From Lichenostomus cassidix (Eukaryota > Chordata > Aves > Passeriformes > Meliphagidae), in contig CM039184.1 in assembly GCA_008360975.2 (NCBI GenBank), forward strand, positions 54,278,797 through 54,342,796: 64,000 bases of DNA, given 5' to 3'. The notes under the pieces are model-generated. The model was given only the letters and a program-made list of their open reading frames with translations. It did not search any database and had not been told where the DNA came from. Made by a program: the position numbers and the translations under genes. Shown piece after piece: positions 24,613-36,255 of this stretch (positions within the stretch are counted from its first letter, which is position 1; each line of letters begins with the position of its first letter).

Positions 24613-27429
24613 TTTTCAGTGGCCTGTTTAGAAGCAAAAACTTTTCTTGTTCCATCTACCCTGCTCCTTAATAGTCTGGTTGTTAATATATAACCCTGAG
24701 AGATGGGTGATGTATTTAAATTCTTTAAAGCTGAAGAAGGGCTTGAATCCAGGTGCACTTCTGCCCAGATTGCTCCTCCTATAGGACCTATTAAATAATA
24801 AGAAATGTTTAATCTTTTAAACAACAACTACAGTTTTATTCTGGAATGATTACCAGCCTGTGACTACCCTGTTGGACACAAGCATCTCTAAAATGCTACA
24901 CAGCACAGCTCACCTCAGGACCTTTATTAGCTTGCTACTGGAAGATGTCTGCTGTGCTTGCTGGCTTTCTGTATCTTGTCCTGAGGTCTCTAAATCTGCC
25001 TTAGGCAGGACCTTGAACATGGGGATGAAGTAGCACAGGTCCTGTCTCAGAGCTATTCTTTGAGACATAGCAAACAGCTGCTATTTCCTCAGTTGGGGTC
25101 TACAGAGGAAAACTCGAAACAGCTTTAGGAGAAATTTCTGGTCTTGCCACTTTAATCACAAATTGAGAATTAACTAATCACTTTAAAGTTAAACAACTTC
25201 TAAAATTACTTTCTATAAACAGATGCACTATTAAAGCTGTTTTGTTTTTAAAGTGATTTTGGAGATGTTAATTTGCATGATCAATTAGAAGAGAGCATGA
25301 GAAATATATGTGGCTATATGCTAACATTTTTTATTTTTATTTAAACAGAACAGAAACATACCCTCTTTAATACTCAGATGACCTTCCAGATTTCCATGTA
25401 CAGTATCTGTGGATTTTTAAGTATAATTAACAAGTTCCATTTCAGTATTTAAGAGCTTCAAGTTCTGTTTCTTTGACAGTCAAAAGCTAATCAATCTTGT
25501 TCTCAAATGCTAATACAAGCAATTAAAAATAACATTAATTGAAATACTGCAGGGGCTGTTAGTTTTTTTCTTAACCTCATGGCAACACTAATTTACAGTA
25601 CTAATTAGTGAATTGCCCTTTGTATTATAAATCTTTAGAAGGGAGAACTGGCCTTTAAAGCCCAACAGAGAGATGCAGATGGTCACTGTACTTTCAGTAA
25701 GCTTTCATGCTAACTATCAGGATATTCATTTCACTACATAAGCTAAACATGATGGATTACATTGTTTACAATGAAGAATATTAATTTCTGCAAAGAAAAA
25801 TGCGTTTCCCATTTGTCCTGTTGTAAAACATGCAAATATCCTTTATAGGATAGAGTATATTCTGCCCAGTAGTCCTAATTAGAAGAAAGAGTATAACTGC
25901 CTCATACAAAACACAGGACAGAAAAGTAAATGGGCAATATGTTATAAAATGGAAGAAGACAACCTATGAAATACAGATAAAAATATATAACATAATGTGT
26001 GTAAACAAACTTAATTTAAAACTTTTTGCTGAGCAATTAAAAATTCAAAAGAATGAAAAGTAAAATTAAAACTTCTAAAGTAACAGTTACAACATCATTA
26101 CTATTTACCTGAATGAATTTTTTCTAGAAGATCCAGTTTAATTTGTTGCCATGGGCAGTTTTATTCTGTAAACCCAGGCAGTTAGAATAGTTTCTTTGCC
26201 AGAAAATTGCCAAAGGCTCAGGTGACTTTGATTTAGGAACAAGCTTGGGAGTTTTTAGTGATCACACTATAATCTATGCAGATAAGAATACTGATTCTCC
26301 TTGGAAGTACCATCAGAGCATCATTCTAACATATAAACATGAAAGTACACTTAGGTCCCTCTGTAGTCATGGGGCTGATTTTTCATGTTATTTTCATGTA
26401 TTACTATTGTGGGTTTTGGAAATCTGATAAGAACTTTTGGCTTTTTAGTATCAGGGGAATAGAACTACATCATGCTGCATTTTCCATGGAAGACTTCATC
26501 TGTGCCATGCAGAATACCTGCTATTGTACTCTGTATGTTCACTGGGCTACAGCAATGGGCAGGTGAGAAAAGGCATTGTTTGAAACAGTAACATGAGAGG
26601 TGAGGCGAGCACAGACAACTACAGAAAGGTGTCATAAATCAAGTTAATCCCTGAGAGTTTATGTGTGGTATATAGGGGTTGCTATTGAAACTCCAACCTT
26701 CCAGAAATGCAAATATTCCTCTTAGAACACTGGAAGCCATGACAGGTCCTAATTGCTCCCAGGAGAATAATTGGTATGTCTGACTTCCTGCCAATAACAT
26801 CATCCCTCACCAGCAGAAAGCATATATATAGGAAGATCCCCATATAAAATATAACACACTTAGGGCTCTGAATTTGAAGCTACCAATAAAGCAGGCAGCC
26901 TTAGAAAAAGAGCATGAAAGTGTATTTTAGACCTTTACTGAGATGTCACTGTTTAAGCAGTAAGAAAATAGAATTGTAAAGACAGATAAGGTAATGATTA
27001 GTTACTAATAAATGTTGAATTAAGTAACCTTTATTTTAATTGATTCTGTCCTGTTCCTGAGATGTATATTTCTTACGATACTCTCCTCTCAGCTTTGTTC
27101 CAGACATTTATATGTAAATAGCCACAGTGGAAATCTGATGCTGGCTGCAAGTTTATGATCTGGTTCTTTGACTGAAGCTGAAGTACTCAAAAATAATACA
27201 AGAGAGCTTCTTTGAAGTGCAGGATGATGATGGCCTTGAGGGATCAGCATACCTGCACATTTGTGATAGTGGGTACATCCCCATTAGCAGGAACTGTGCT
27301 GTTAGCACACACTCAGATTGCTCTACACAGAGGCAATGTGATTCCCAGCATGGGCTACATGGGCTACTGTGGGTCTCCTAATGCTGAAAGTGCTGAGAGA
27401 GCCAAACTTAAACAAATGTAAGGTCATCA
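24613..27429. other. Non-coding stretch; AT-rich motif cluster; LTR-like promoter order
   Basis: No supported gene. 25130-25660 is dense in homeodomain-type TAATTA motifs and contains a POU-like TTTGCAT. 26791-26890 has CCAAT, TATA and AATAAA in LTR-like order. Both are reported as findings. Confidence 0.45.
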
Positions 27430-27560
27430 AGTGGGTTGTGTTGGAAGGGATCTCTCCCACTAGATCAGGTTGCTCAAAGTCCCCTCCAGCCTGGCCTTGG
27501 ACACTTTCAGGGATGGGGCATAAGCAGTTTTGTAGGCTAACCTCTGTCCCAGAACCATTC
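27430..27560 (-). mobile_element. CR1 LINE, 3' region fragment
   Basis: Plus-strand text GTGTTGGAAGGGATCTCTCC, CACTAGATCAGGTTGCTCAA and TGGCCTTGGACACTTTCAGG is the reverse complement of a CR1 3' UTR. The terminal octamer repeats are missing, and the copy ends inside the segment that normally continues to the TTCCAGTGCC part. Confidence 0.85.
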
Positions 27561-27817
27561 TAAAATAATTGTTGCTATGCAACCTCTAGCTGTAGGTGGG
27601 AAAATCAACTCTGCCATTCACTGTATGAAAGATCATGAAGCTAACATTAGGACACAGTCTGGCCAAGTATTAAAATATTGTTGCAGCTCGTATCTCAGTT
27701 GATTCCTACATCCTGAGAAACTGAACTTTGATTCATAGGGGTGATATGTGCCAGCTACTGGAAAAGACCAATTTTAAGATTAACCATCAGTGTAAGATCT
27801 GAATGTAAAGCACTTAT

Positions 27818-27895
27818 TTTTCATCTAGTTCCTTCCCCATCTGTAAAATGTAAGACGATACTTAGCATTCTGGGTATTAGAAAATCACATTAAAA
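27818..27895 (+). repeat. MIR SINE 3' fragment
   Basis: TAGTTCCTTCCCCATCTGTA followed by AAATG and ACGATACTTAGCATT matches the part of MIR around TTTCCTCATCTGTAAAATG and the following ATAATA segment. Strongly diverged. Confidence 0.55.
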
Positions 27896-28377
27896 AAGAA
27901 GCATGAAAGGTTCTCCTCAAAGTAAAAGCAAAATATTATTCCTTTTTCCTCTTTTGCTCCCTCTCAAATGCCAAAATGAGAAAGTCTTGATTAAAGGACA
28001 GCACCTTGATGTAATACTGCAAGAGGTAAAGTACACATGTCCTTTATAAGAATAGAAAAGTACAAAGCCAACAACCTTACCTGTTCATATATTAAGTCTC
28101 CCTGTCTTTTGTGAACAGCTGCAGACTGCAAGCATTGTGTATAAAGGTAAAACAACTTGTTTTTAATCTAAGCATCAGAGCTATGTGATTTTTTTCCCCA
28201 GGAAGTTACAGACTTTACACATGACTTTTTTTTATTGTAGATCCTTTTCATTTAAAAAAAGGTTTAAACTTTTCCTCTCTATTGTCAGAAGCAAGTTAGT
28301 TAGTGCAATGAACCTCTTAAAATAAGAGTGTGATAAAGCAAGGGATCACTAACAGAAAATTTGAATCTATGTTATAT

Positions 28378-28645
28378 AGAGGATGAGAAGAAATGGCCTT
28401 GAGTTGCTCCAGGGAAGGTTTAGATTGGATATTAGGAAAAATATCTTCACTAAAAGGGTTGCCAAGCGTTGGGGCAACGTGGGGAAATGGTTGAGTCCAC
28501 AATCCCTGGGGATATTGAAAAGGTGTGTAAATGTGGCACTAAGGGACATGGTTCAGTGGTGGACTTGGGAGTTACAGAGTAATAGTTGGACTCGATGATC
28601 TTAGAGGTCTTTTCCAGACAAGATGATTCTGTGATCCCATGATCT
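28378..28645 (+). mobile_element. CR1 LINE, 3' end fragment
   Basis: Follows the CR1 3' UTR from GATGAGAAGAAATGGCCTTG through AGATTGGATATTAGGAAAAA, GGTTGCCAAGCGTTGGGGCA and CACTAAGGGACATGG to the end GTTGGACTCGATGATCTTAG and GATTCTGTGATCCCATGATC. It is nearly collinear with the consensus and is one of the younger copies here. Confidence 0.93.
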
Positions 28646-29346
28646 TACAGGAATGGAATATCAACTTTCTACGTTCCTTTTGTCTGAAAACTTTTTACCT
28701 CTTCCAGCTTAGGCTGTGCCCTTCTAAGTCAAGGTTGATTTGGACTAGACCTAGGGTAGGCTGATGCTCCATGAAATGAAATACCCCTAAAATACTCATC
28801 TAAGAAAGATTTCCTTTGTTTCTTCCTTCTTCTTTAAAGAAAGTGAGGAGCCAGGGCAGTGACTTGCTGCTGGTGCTACAAGGCTCTGCATCAGTACCAC
28901 ACTGGCATTTCAAAGAGGTGGGATTTTGTTCCAAGCTTCTGCTGCTCTTTCTCACAGAATTTCTCTGGGGATGGGGGAGCATTTAATCAAATTTATCAGA
29001 GGGATCACATAAAACATACTGTAAGTTGGACAGCATCACAAGAAATTGTTAAAATTAGAATAAAACACATCATTTCAATGTGAAATTTGTATGGGTTCAC
29101 ATTCTTGTATTTCAGTTTAAAATGAGTCAATGCTCCAAAATGCAACACTTACTCTTTATAACCTGTCTTTCTATGTAAAACAGGGGATTAGTCTTTCCCT
29201 GCTGCTCATAAAGAATTGGCAGTAAGGTTGGCAGACCCGAATACAATACTGTTTTACTCATGGAGGTTGTTTAACTCCCCTTCTCTACAATTGCACAAGT
29301 TCTGGTGTAGTGTGTGTTGGAAGACTATAGTAAGACATTTAGCTTC
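28646..29346. other. Unique spacer between CR1 and LTR
   Basis: 700 bases between two transposons with no feature I can support. Short open frames on both strands overlap at 28800-29083 and have no splice context. Confidence 0.5.
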
Positions 29347-30403
29347 TGTAGTGGGTTGACCCTGGCTGGATGCCAGGCACCCACCAAAGCTGCTCTATCA
29401 CTCTCCTCTGCAGCTGGACAGGGGAGAGAAAATATAATGAAGGAGTCATGGGCTGAGACAAGGACAGGGAGAGATCACCCACCAATTACCATTAAGAGTA
29501 ATGCAGACTCAACTTCAGGATATTAATTGAATTTATTACTTACAAAGTCAGAGCAGGATAATAAGTAAAATACATATTAAAAACACATTCCTCTCATCCC
29601 TCTCTTCTTCCCAAGCCCTACTTCCTCCCCACAGCAGGGCAGAGAGACGGGGATGGGGGGTTACAGTCAGTTCACCACACCTTTTTCCAGCTGCTGCTCA
29701 GGGACAGAGTTGCCTGCTCCAGCATGGGGTCCCTGCTATGGGAGACAGTGCTCTGCAAACTCCTGCAGTGTGAGTCCATCCCACAGGCAGCAGATCTCCA
29801 CAAACTGCTGCAGCTGCACTCTTCCATGGGGACTAATCCTTAAGGCAAAGCCTGCTCCAATGTGGGTCCCCCACAGAGTCACAGGTCCTACCAGGAAACC
29901 TGCTCCAGTGCAGGCTCCTCTCTCCAAATGGCTCCTCTCTCCTGCGGGTCCTGGCCAGGATCTTGCTCCAGCATGGATGTCCCATGGATTCACAGCTCTC
30001 TTTCAGGCATCCACCTGCTCTTGCATGAGGCTCCTCCATGGGCTGTAGGTGGGTCTCATCATCCCTGTGTTTCTCCATGGGCTGCAGGGACACAGCTGCT
30101 TTGCCATGGTCTTCACCACTGCAGGGAAATCTCAGCTCTGCTGTCTGGAGAACCTTCTGCACTGACCTTGGTGGCTGCAGGGTTGTTCCTCTCACAGGTC
30201 CTCACCCAGCTCTTCCCTGGCTGCAATTAGATCTGCACAATAACATTTTTCCTTCTTAAATATGTTGCTACAGAGGCATTACTACCATTCCTGATGGGCT
30301 CATCCTTGCTCAGTGGCAGCTCTATCCTGCATCCAGCTGGCATTGGCTTTGTGTGACATGGGGGAAGCCTCTGGCAACTCTGCACATAAGCCACCCCACT
30401 AAG
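29347..30403 (-). mobile_element. Long LTR of an avian endogenous retrovirus, 5' end eroded
   Basis: The plus strand starts TGTAGTGGGTTGACCCTGGC at 29347 and runs through GCTCTATCACTCTCCTCTGC, GAGAGATCACCCACCAATTA, many CTGCTCCAG-type units, and TTTGTGTGACATGGGGGAAG to CATAAGCCACCCCAC. This is the complement of a long LTR family common in birds, so the LTR is on the minus strand and ends at 29347. Its polyadenylation signal AATAAA lies at 29537-29532, about 185 bases before the 3' end. The expected 5' terminus (TGTA..., next to the GTGGGGTGGC part) is not recognisable beyond about 30403, so the far target duplication cannot be seen. No internal retroviral region adjoins. The open frames of 85-131 codons inside it come from its GC-rich repeats. 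Confidence 0.88.
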
Positions 30404-31694
30404 AAGATCAACCAAATCTAATCTGCTTATTTCTTCCATATTCCTAGAAACATAAGCCTGCATGTCACTAATTATACATATGCTCTTTTTTTTAAACAAA
30501 ATGTAACACCAAAAACCATGTCTCAAGAATAAAGGATGTTGCTACCATAAGGCAAAAGGAGAAAAAGGAAAAGTTAGTTCCTAAAAACACCACTGAGGCC
30601 ACAGCTGCTATATTAATGTGGATTCAGTAGTGGAAATATGGCTCTGGTTTTGAGGCAGAAAATATTGCCTGGGTAAAACCGACAGAAATCCTGCTGTGAT
30701 ATGGGAATGGCACAACATTATGCTTTTGTTAGAAAATAAGCCATTGAGGAACCTGCAGTACCTGTCTGTGTTCAATAGACTAAATAAGGAAACAAGTCCC
30801 ATCATGTGGTCTGTTTGATTTATGATGTGCCTAGATCTTGAGGGAAAAATCTTTTACATATCAAACTTCTGTTCAGAAGAGTGTTGTATGGAAAGATTAG
30901 TGAGACTGACAGGAATGTCTGTTGGTCCAAGAAAGTTGGAACAGATGTGATAAGCATTTCTCCTCTCTTGTTTGTACTGCTTTTGACTTAAAACTATTAA
31001 AAGGGAGGGGCAAAAGTAAATTTAATTCAAAGATGAGACACAAAAAACATATCCACAGTGAACTTTTGATACACTGCTGCCTTGGTAATAGAATGGTCTC
31101 CAAATACGGTGAATTTCATGCTGACACTTTGATTAGAAAAACACATTAGGAGCTCATTATTTCTAAGCCCTAAGCACGGTTTTCTAACATTGCTTGTCAC
31201 ATTGTGCACTAGCTCTTGTCTGCATTGGCTAGTCAAGTCATCCTGGTTTTTTATTTCATCAGGAAGACGGCCACCATTTAAAAATTTTATAAAATTCTAT
31301 CCTCTTATTTCAGCTTCAAAGAATGAGTACTTCGTATTCCTGAAGATATTCACAGTACATCACTACAGACAAGCCTTCTGTGCTTTGTCATCTTTGATAA
31401 AATTTTGCTTATTTGGGATATGTTTTTATACCAAACACATCTAACCATAAGAGAAGAAATATTCCACTACTAGATGCTGACTATCTTTCTTGACTGGCTG
31501 CTGTGATATCTGGGTACTATGATGAAAGGCACTTTATAAATAGGCATAGATCTCCCTGCCTCTATCAGACCATTTATCACTTTGTTTGGAAGATCTTCTA
31601 ATTACTCTGCCAATGTAGGTGGTCACAGTAGCTGAAGGAGTTGCCTTAGGTAGACTGCCAAATACCTAATTTGTCTTGTCATCCTTCACATTAA
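30404..31694. other. Non-coding stretch without recognised features
   Basis: AT-rich sequence with only short overlapping open frames. I see no repeat family or exon signals. Confidence 0.5.
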
Positions 31695-32270
31695 GTGCCT
31701 ATTTCTTGTAGGGTCATTTCTCTGTGCTCATTCTTCCTTGATAGCTCTGTTACCTTTGACACCACAGGCCACTTACTACTCCACAAGAAACTCCCACCCT
31801 TAGGTTTATGTGACACCACCTTACTGTTCCTTCATCTGGCTGACAGCGTTAGAGAGTTAGTGCTGATGGATCCCCTATTTCTCCCGTCTCTGCTGGATCT
31901 CTCAAAGCTCTGTCATTATTCCCTTTTCCCTCTTCCCTGTCACTGTTTGGATGTCTTTGCCAGCTGTCCTGGACCCACTTATTTTCCAGTGTTAATGACT
32001 CTTAAATCTGATCTTCTGCCTGCAGAATTGCTGCTGTGGTATCTTGTGCTGGATTCCTCATGGTTTCCTTAGGTGCTGCATGCCTAAGGATGAATGTGCA
32101 GCTTTCTTCATGGCAGCTGTGCTTTCTGTCACCAGTTTATGCCTCATGGTTATTCTGACTATTCCTTCAGTTCTGTCTCCTTGCAAGCATTTCCTTCGAA
32201 AAGACTGTTACCTCCATCGCTGTTCTTCCATTTCCTCTGCCTAATTTTACCAAAGTTCTTTTGCAATGGA
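31695..32270 (+). mobile_element. L2-like LINE relic, reverse transcriptase region
   Basis: An open plus frame at 31695-32072 reads like the L2 reverse transcriptase around its finger/palm boundary: a TFDTTGHLLLHKKL segment, then LGLCDTT, in the position of the FDTVDH...LGFSDTT block of L2. Some 200 residues on, a VLDSSW segment matches the L2 VILDSSL motif. The nucleotide text TTATGTGACACCACCTTACT also fits L2. The polymerase active-site segment is not recognisable and the frame shifts between pieces, so this is a long-dead copy. L2 copies are rare and old in birds. Confidence 0.5.
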
Positions 32271-33445
32271 CTGAATTGAACTTGCTCTGACTTTAATTCT
32301 CCTTTGGTATTGTCTCCTGTTCTATTTATTATAAAATTTGTTCATGAATTCTCTTCCTCCTTTCTAAATCAGCAAATTTGGCATATGTGTATACTAAAGT
32401 ACTTTGAGACTAAATCTGGAAAATGTAGAAGAGTTTATTTGTTCAAAATATAGTCTATTTTTAAGCCGTTATGTTAAAAAACTTTGACACCATGAATATT
32501 TGTTACACTATTAAAAATATTTACTTTATACCATGGTGGTAAACTGCGTCTTAGTGGCAGTACTGTTTATATCTTCATGAACATGATATAAGATTTTCTA
32601 TTTCAATGTATTATACAGTCATTTCTAATTCTTTTCATACAAAAACATACAGTTGTAGCAATTGGTAACTTGGGAATGTTGATTCCAGACTAAAGCAAAG
32701 CTGGTATCTCTATCTAGTCCCCCAAAACTGATGGAAGAACAGAGATGAATTTTGAACCTGATTTCACATATAGTAGGCAAGTATCCTCAGAGGCCACATC
32801 TGACCACTCTTCCAGCTTCTGTGATGGTAGATACAGGAAATGTTTTATTTTACAAACTACAGCAGTCATGGCATAAGTTAGGCAGAAAAATCTCTTTTTA
32901 ATCCTGTCTTGTGCAGTTATACAGCTTCATGGGAATGAAAACAGTTGGATAAATTACTTATCTGACAGACAACAAACACACTTAGGCAGGTAAGAAGGAG
33001 TTTTGTAATTGGTGGTATTGAGTAAATGTTAGGCCATTTGAAGCACATTGAGTCAGATTTGAATCATCATGTTAGAAGTTCATTCAGAAACCAGCTGAAA
33101 TACTGGAAGTCTACTGGTGATTGCTTAGAGATTTTAAACGGTGGTACTGCTGAGTATTTTCCGCTTTCCTCTGTTTGTTCTTTCATATTAAAATTGCACT
33201 GTGAAGTTAAAGAGTGAATAACAGTCAAGATGTGTAGTGAGGAACAGTGAAAATTTCCCAAGAACATAATTTTCAAAGTGTTGTTCTGAAAGTGACAACT
33301 TTATAGCACCTAAAATCTGCAGAGCAAGAAGATTTGTAATCATCAAAGCAAATATTATCAACTAACTACTTGGCATATTAATATTGAAAATAATGGGGGA
33401 ACCCCTGGATGTAATGTAATAAACCTGTTTATCATAACTCTGCAG
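32271..33445. other. Non-coding stretch without recognised features
   Basis: AT-rich. No exon, RNA gene or nameable repeat is supported before the exon-like segment at 33446. Confidence 0.5.
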
Positions 33446-33525
33446 GTTTTATCTTCTCTGAGTCTCAACTGGAAAGTGCTCCAGATATGGCCACTGATGG
33501 CCAGGATCATGAATATTCAGAACAG
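33446..33525 (+). other. Exon-like segment of unknown gene (80 bases)
   Basis: An 80-base interval sits between an acceptor-like ATCATAACTCTGCAG and a perfect donor CAG|GTAAGT. One of its three frames is open throughout (26 codons, entering in phase 1 and leaving in phase 0; it contains DMATDGQDHEYSEQ); the frame beginning TTT TAT meets a stop. The peptide is acidic and polar and matches no family I recognise. No partner exon was found nearby. It could be an exon of a lineage-specific or long non-coding transcript, an alternative exon, or chance: splice-like pairs at this spacing do occur at random in 64 kb. Confidence 0.3.
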
Positions 33526-35061
33526 GTAAGTAGCTGCCCTTTATCCAGCATGGATAAAGAGATTGACCTCAAGCTCTGACTGTGCAGAAATCTATAGTAG
33601 AGCTTACAGTTGTAAAAAAACCCTCAAACTCAAACCAAAACCCTTGACATTTCCTTTAATGAGTACCAGCATGGAGGGTTAATTTATAAGAGAAGGGGTA
33701 GGTATGCTCACAGCTGAACTCTGTCCCAACATGACAACCTGAATGTCATTATTCTGTAAAAAACACCTTCTGCTCCCCCTGCCTTAGTGTGTCTATAGAA
33801 ATGTTCCCAGCTTTTAAGATGTTACTATTAACAAACATTGGACTGAATCCAACCTGAGTTCATCTACATTAACTATTTAATCTGAGAGAAGGTTATATCT
33901 TCTTTGCCTAATGTGACTTTAGCACAATAATCAAAATGGTTGTATATGGTATCTCCTGAGAATACTTGCTTGCTGCTGGTCTCTTCTTGTCCCTTTGGGA
34001 TCCTTTTAAGGTAACATTGGCTATTCCTTACCAACACCAATGGCAATACCAAATTATTTCACAGAAATTTGTGAGGACAAGAAACCCATAGAAAATGTCC
34101 CGTACTTAAAATGAAAATGTCAAATCTCAGATTTCATACTAATTTTACAGAAGTCATTGCACATCAACATTTGCTCTTACCTAATTTTAGAGTGAGGACA
34201 ATTACTCAGTTGCAGGTGTTGGGGTACTTTTTTCCTACTGGTTTGCCATTCATGCTCTTGTTCATCATCAACCATGTTTATTCTTTCAGAATAAAAGGTA
34301 GGCTTGTACATTTGTACTATGCAATCAATACTTATTAAAAAAATAAGATTCCTCATAGACCACAAAGTGAAAACTGTGAAATACACTTTTCTGAAAAGTT
34401 CTGGAATTGGCATATTACAATAGACAGAATCTGTCTCACTACCAAAAAACATTCAATCATGCAAATGACGTGTACAGGCAAATGATTTATATGGATTTAA
34501 ATAGATGTTTGATAATCCAGAGAATAAAAAAGAACATTAATTTAATATTGTTTGTATGACTGTGACTCATACCTGGACAGAGTTAACAAATGTGATAGAA
34601 ACACAAAGGGGAAAAAATTGACCTGAACAATGGAATGAGATTAGATTGAAGCTTAGATTTCAAAAGCATAAACTAAAAAAGCTCAAGAGAAGGACCAAAG
34701 AAAGGAAATCAAAATTCCAGTAATATAAGTGACAATCTGGGTTGCTAACACAGATGTATGACATAAAGATGCTATACAGCATCACAATTTTTACACTTTA
34801 CATAAGTCTAAATATTTGAATTACATTTCTCCAAAACATCTGAAGAAGTTTCCAAAATCTGTACATCCACTGAGATTCAAAAGGTATGAATTCCTTTTTG
34901 TGAATGATGATGGGACTCAGAACCTCCTACTCAATGGAGTGTAGTCTTGTGTATAATTAGATTTTGCTCACATTGACATTAAAAGCAAATCTCCCACTGA
35001 TTTTGGAATATGGAATTTTACCTATGTGACATGTTCAGCCATCTTCAGACAAAAATACCCG
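33526..35061. other. Non-coding stretch without recognised features
   Basis: AT-rich sequence. Open frames at 34111-34452 on both strands overlap and show no support. Confidence 0.5.
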
Positions 35062-35545
35062 TGTGCAATTCTGGTCACTGCAATATAAGAAAGCTGTTAG
35101 AGAGCATCCAGAGGAGGGCAACAAAGATGGTGAGGGAGAATATAGGGAGCAGCTGAGGTCACTTTGTTTTATCAGCCTGGAGGAGACTGAGGGGAGACCT
35201 CAGTCATTTACATTTACAACTTCCTCATGAGGGGAAGGGGGGGGGCAGACACTGATCTCTTCTCTCTGGTGACCAGTAACAGGATCCAAGGGAATGGACT
35301 GGAGTTGTGTCAGGGGAGGTTTAGGTTGGTTATTAGGAAAAGGTTCTTCCCCCAGAGGGTGGTTGGGCACTGGAACAGCTCCCCAGGGAAGTGGTCACAG
35401 CACCAAGCCTGACAGAGTTCAGGAAGTATCTGGACAATACTCTTAAGGCACATCATGTGATTCTGGGGATGATGCTGTGCAGGGCTGGGAGTTGAACTCA
35501 ATGATCCCTTGTGGGTCCCTTCCAACTCAGCATCATCTGTGATGC
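35062..35545 (+). mobile_element. CR1 LINE, 5'-truncated 3' region
   Basis: Begins GTGTGCAATTCTGGTCACTG, continues with GAGAGCATCCAGAGGAGGGC, AACAAAGATGGTGAGGGAG and GGAGGAGACTGAGGGGAGAC, then GGTTAGGTTGG-type text, and closes with GTGGGTCCCTTCCAACTCAG. This is the last part of CR1 ORF2 and the 3' UTR of another subfamily than the copy at 28.4 kb. A run of nine G at 35240-35248 sits inside it. The frame is broken. Confidence 0.92.
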
Positions 35546-36160
35546 CTAACAATACCACTCACAAAAATGTCAAATACACAATTAGATAAACTAGAAAACT
35601 TTGTCCCAGCTGTACTAATTCCAGCTTAATGGAGACTTCAAGGTTGCACTTGTGTAACAGAAGGGCAGATTTACTATATCACGCTTAAGAGACCCAACTG
35701 ACACTAAACAAACCATGCTCTAATCGGGTACGACTGAACTAACAAAAAGGCTCATTTTCAGTTCCAATTTCCGATTTCTCACTGTAAAAGGAACATTTTG
35801 AATTTGAGTGTAATTTTTCCTCATTGCCAATCAACCATATACTTTTTTTTTCTTAAAGCAAGGTAGGCACAGGAGGAGAAGAAGCACTATTAGCAGTCCA
35901 GCAGCAGCACACACACAGGCTTCCCCAAAATAGATGGATTAAGACAAGAAGAAAAACATTTTTGTTATAGAAACAGATTTGTGTTTAAAGCCTCTAAGGA
36001 ATTATTAAAACCCTAATGAATGTTTTTAATTAACATCCACAGTGTCCTTCTAAGTGAAATCATTTCAGAGTCGCAGTGCAAACCTGTTAAACAAATTGCT
36101 AGTTGGGAAAAAAAAATCAACTCTGTTGGTGGCCCTTCTCTTTCAAATGCCTACACACTC

Positions 36161-36168
36161 ATACAGAG

Positions 36169-36217
<49 letters not shown>

Positions 36218-36255
36218 ATGATCTCTGTATATATATATATATGTATATATGTGTG
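36161..36255. repeat. (TA)n microsatellite forming a long palindrome
   Basis: ATACAGAGATCA (36161-36172) and its exact reverse complement TGATCTCTGTAT (36219-36230) bracket a (TA)n run that is itself self-complementary apart from a TTT interruption near 36204. A second TA/TG-rich run follows to 36255. The whole 70-base interval can fold into a hairpin. Open frames made of alternating Ile and Tyr across it are artefacts of the repeat. Confidence 0.9.

Noticed and set aside
29653..30230. Several overlapping open frames of 73-131 codons on both strands
   Set aside because: All lie in the GC-rich repeated part of the LTR at 29347-30403.
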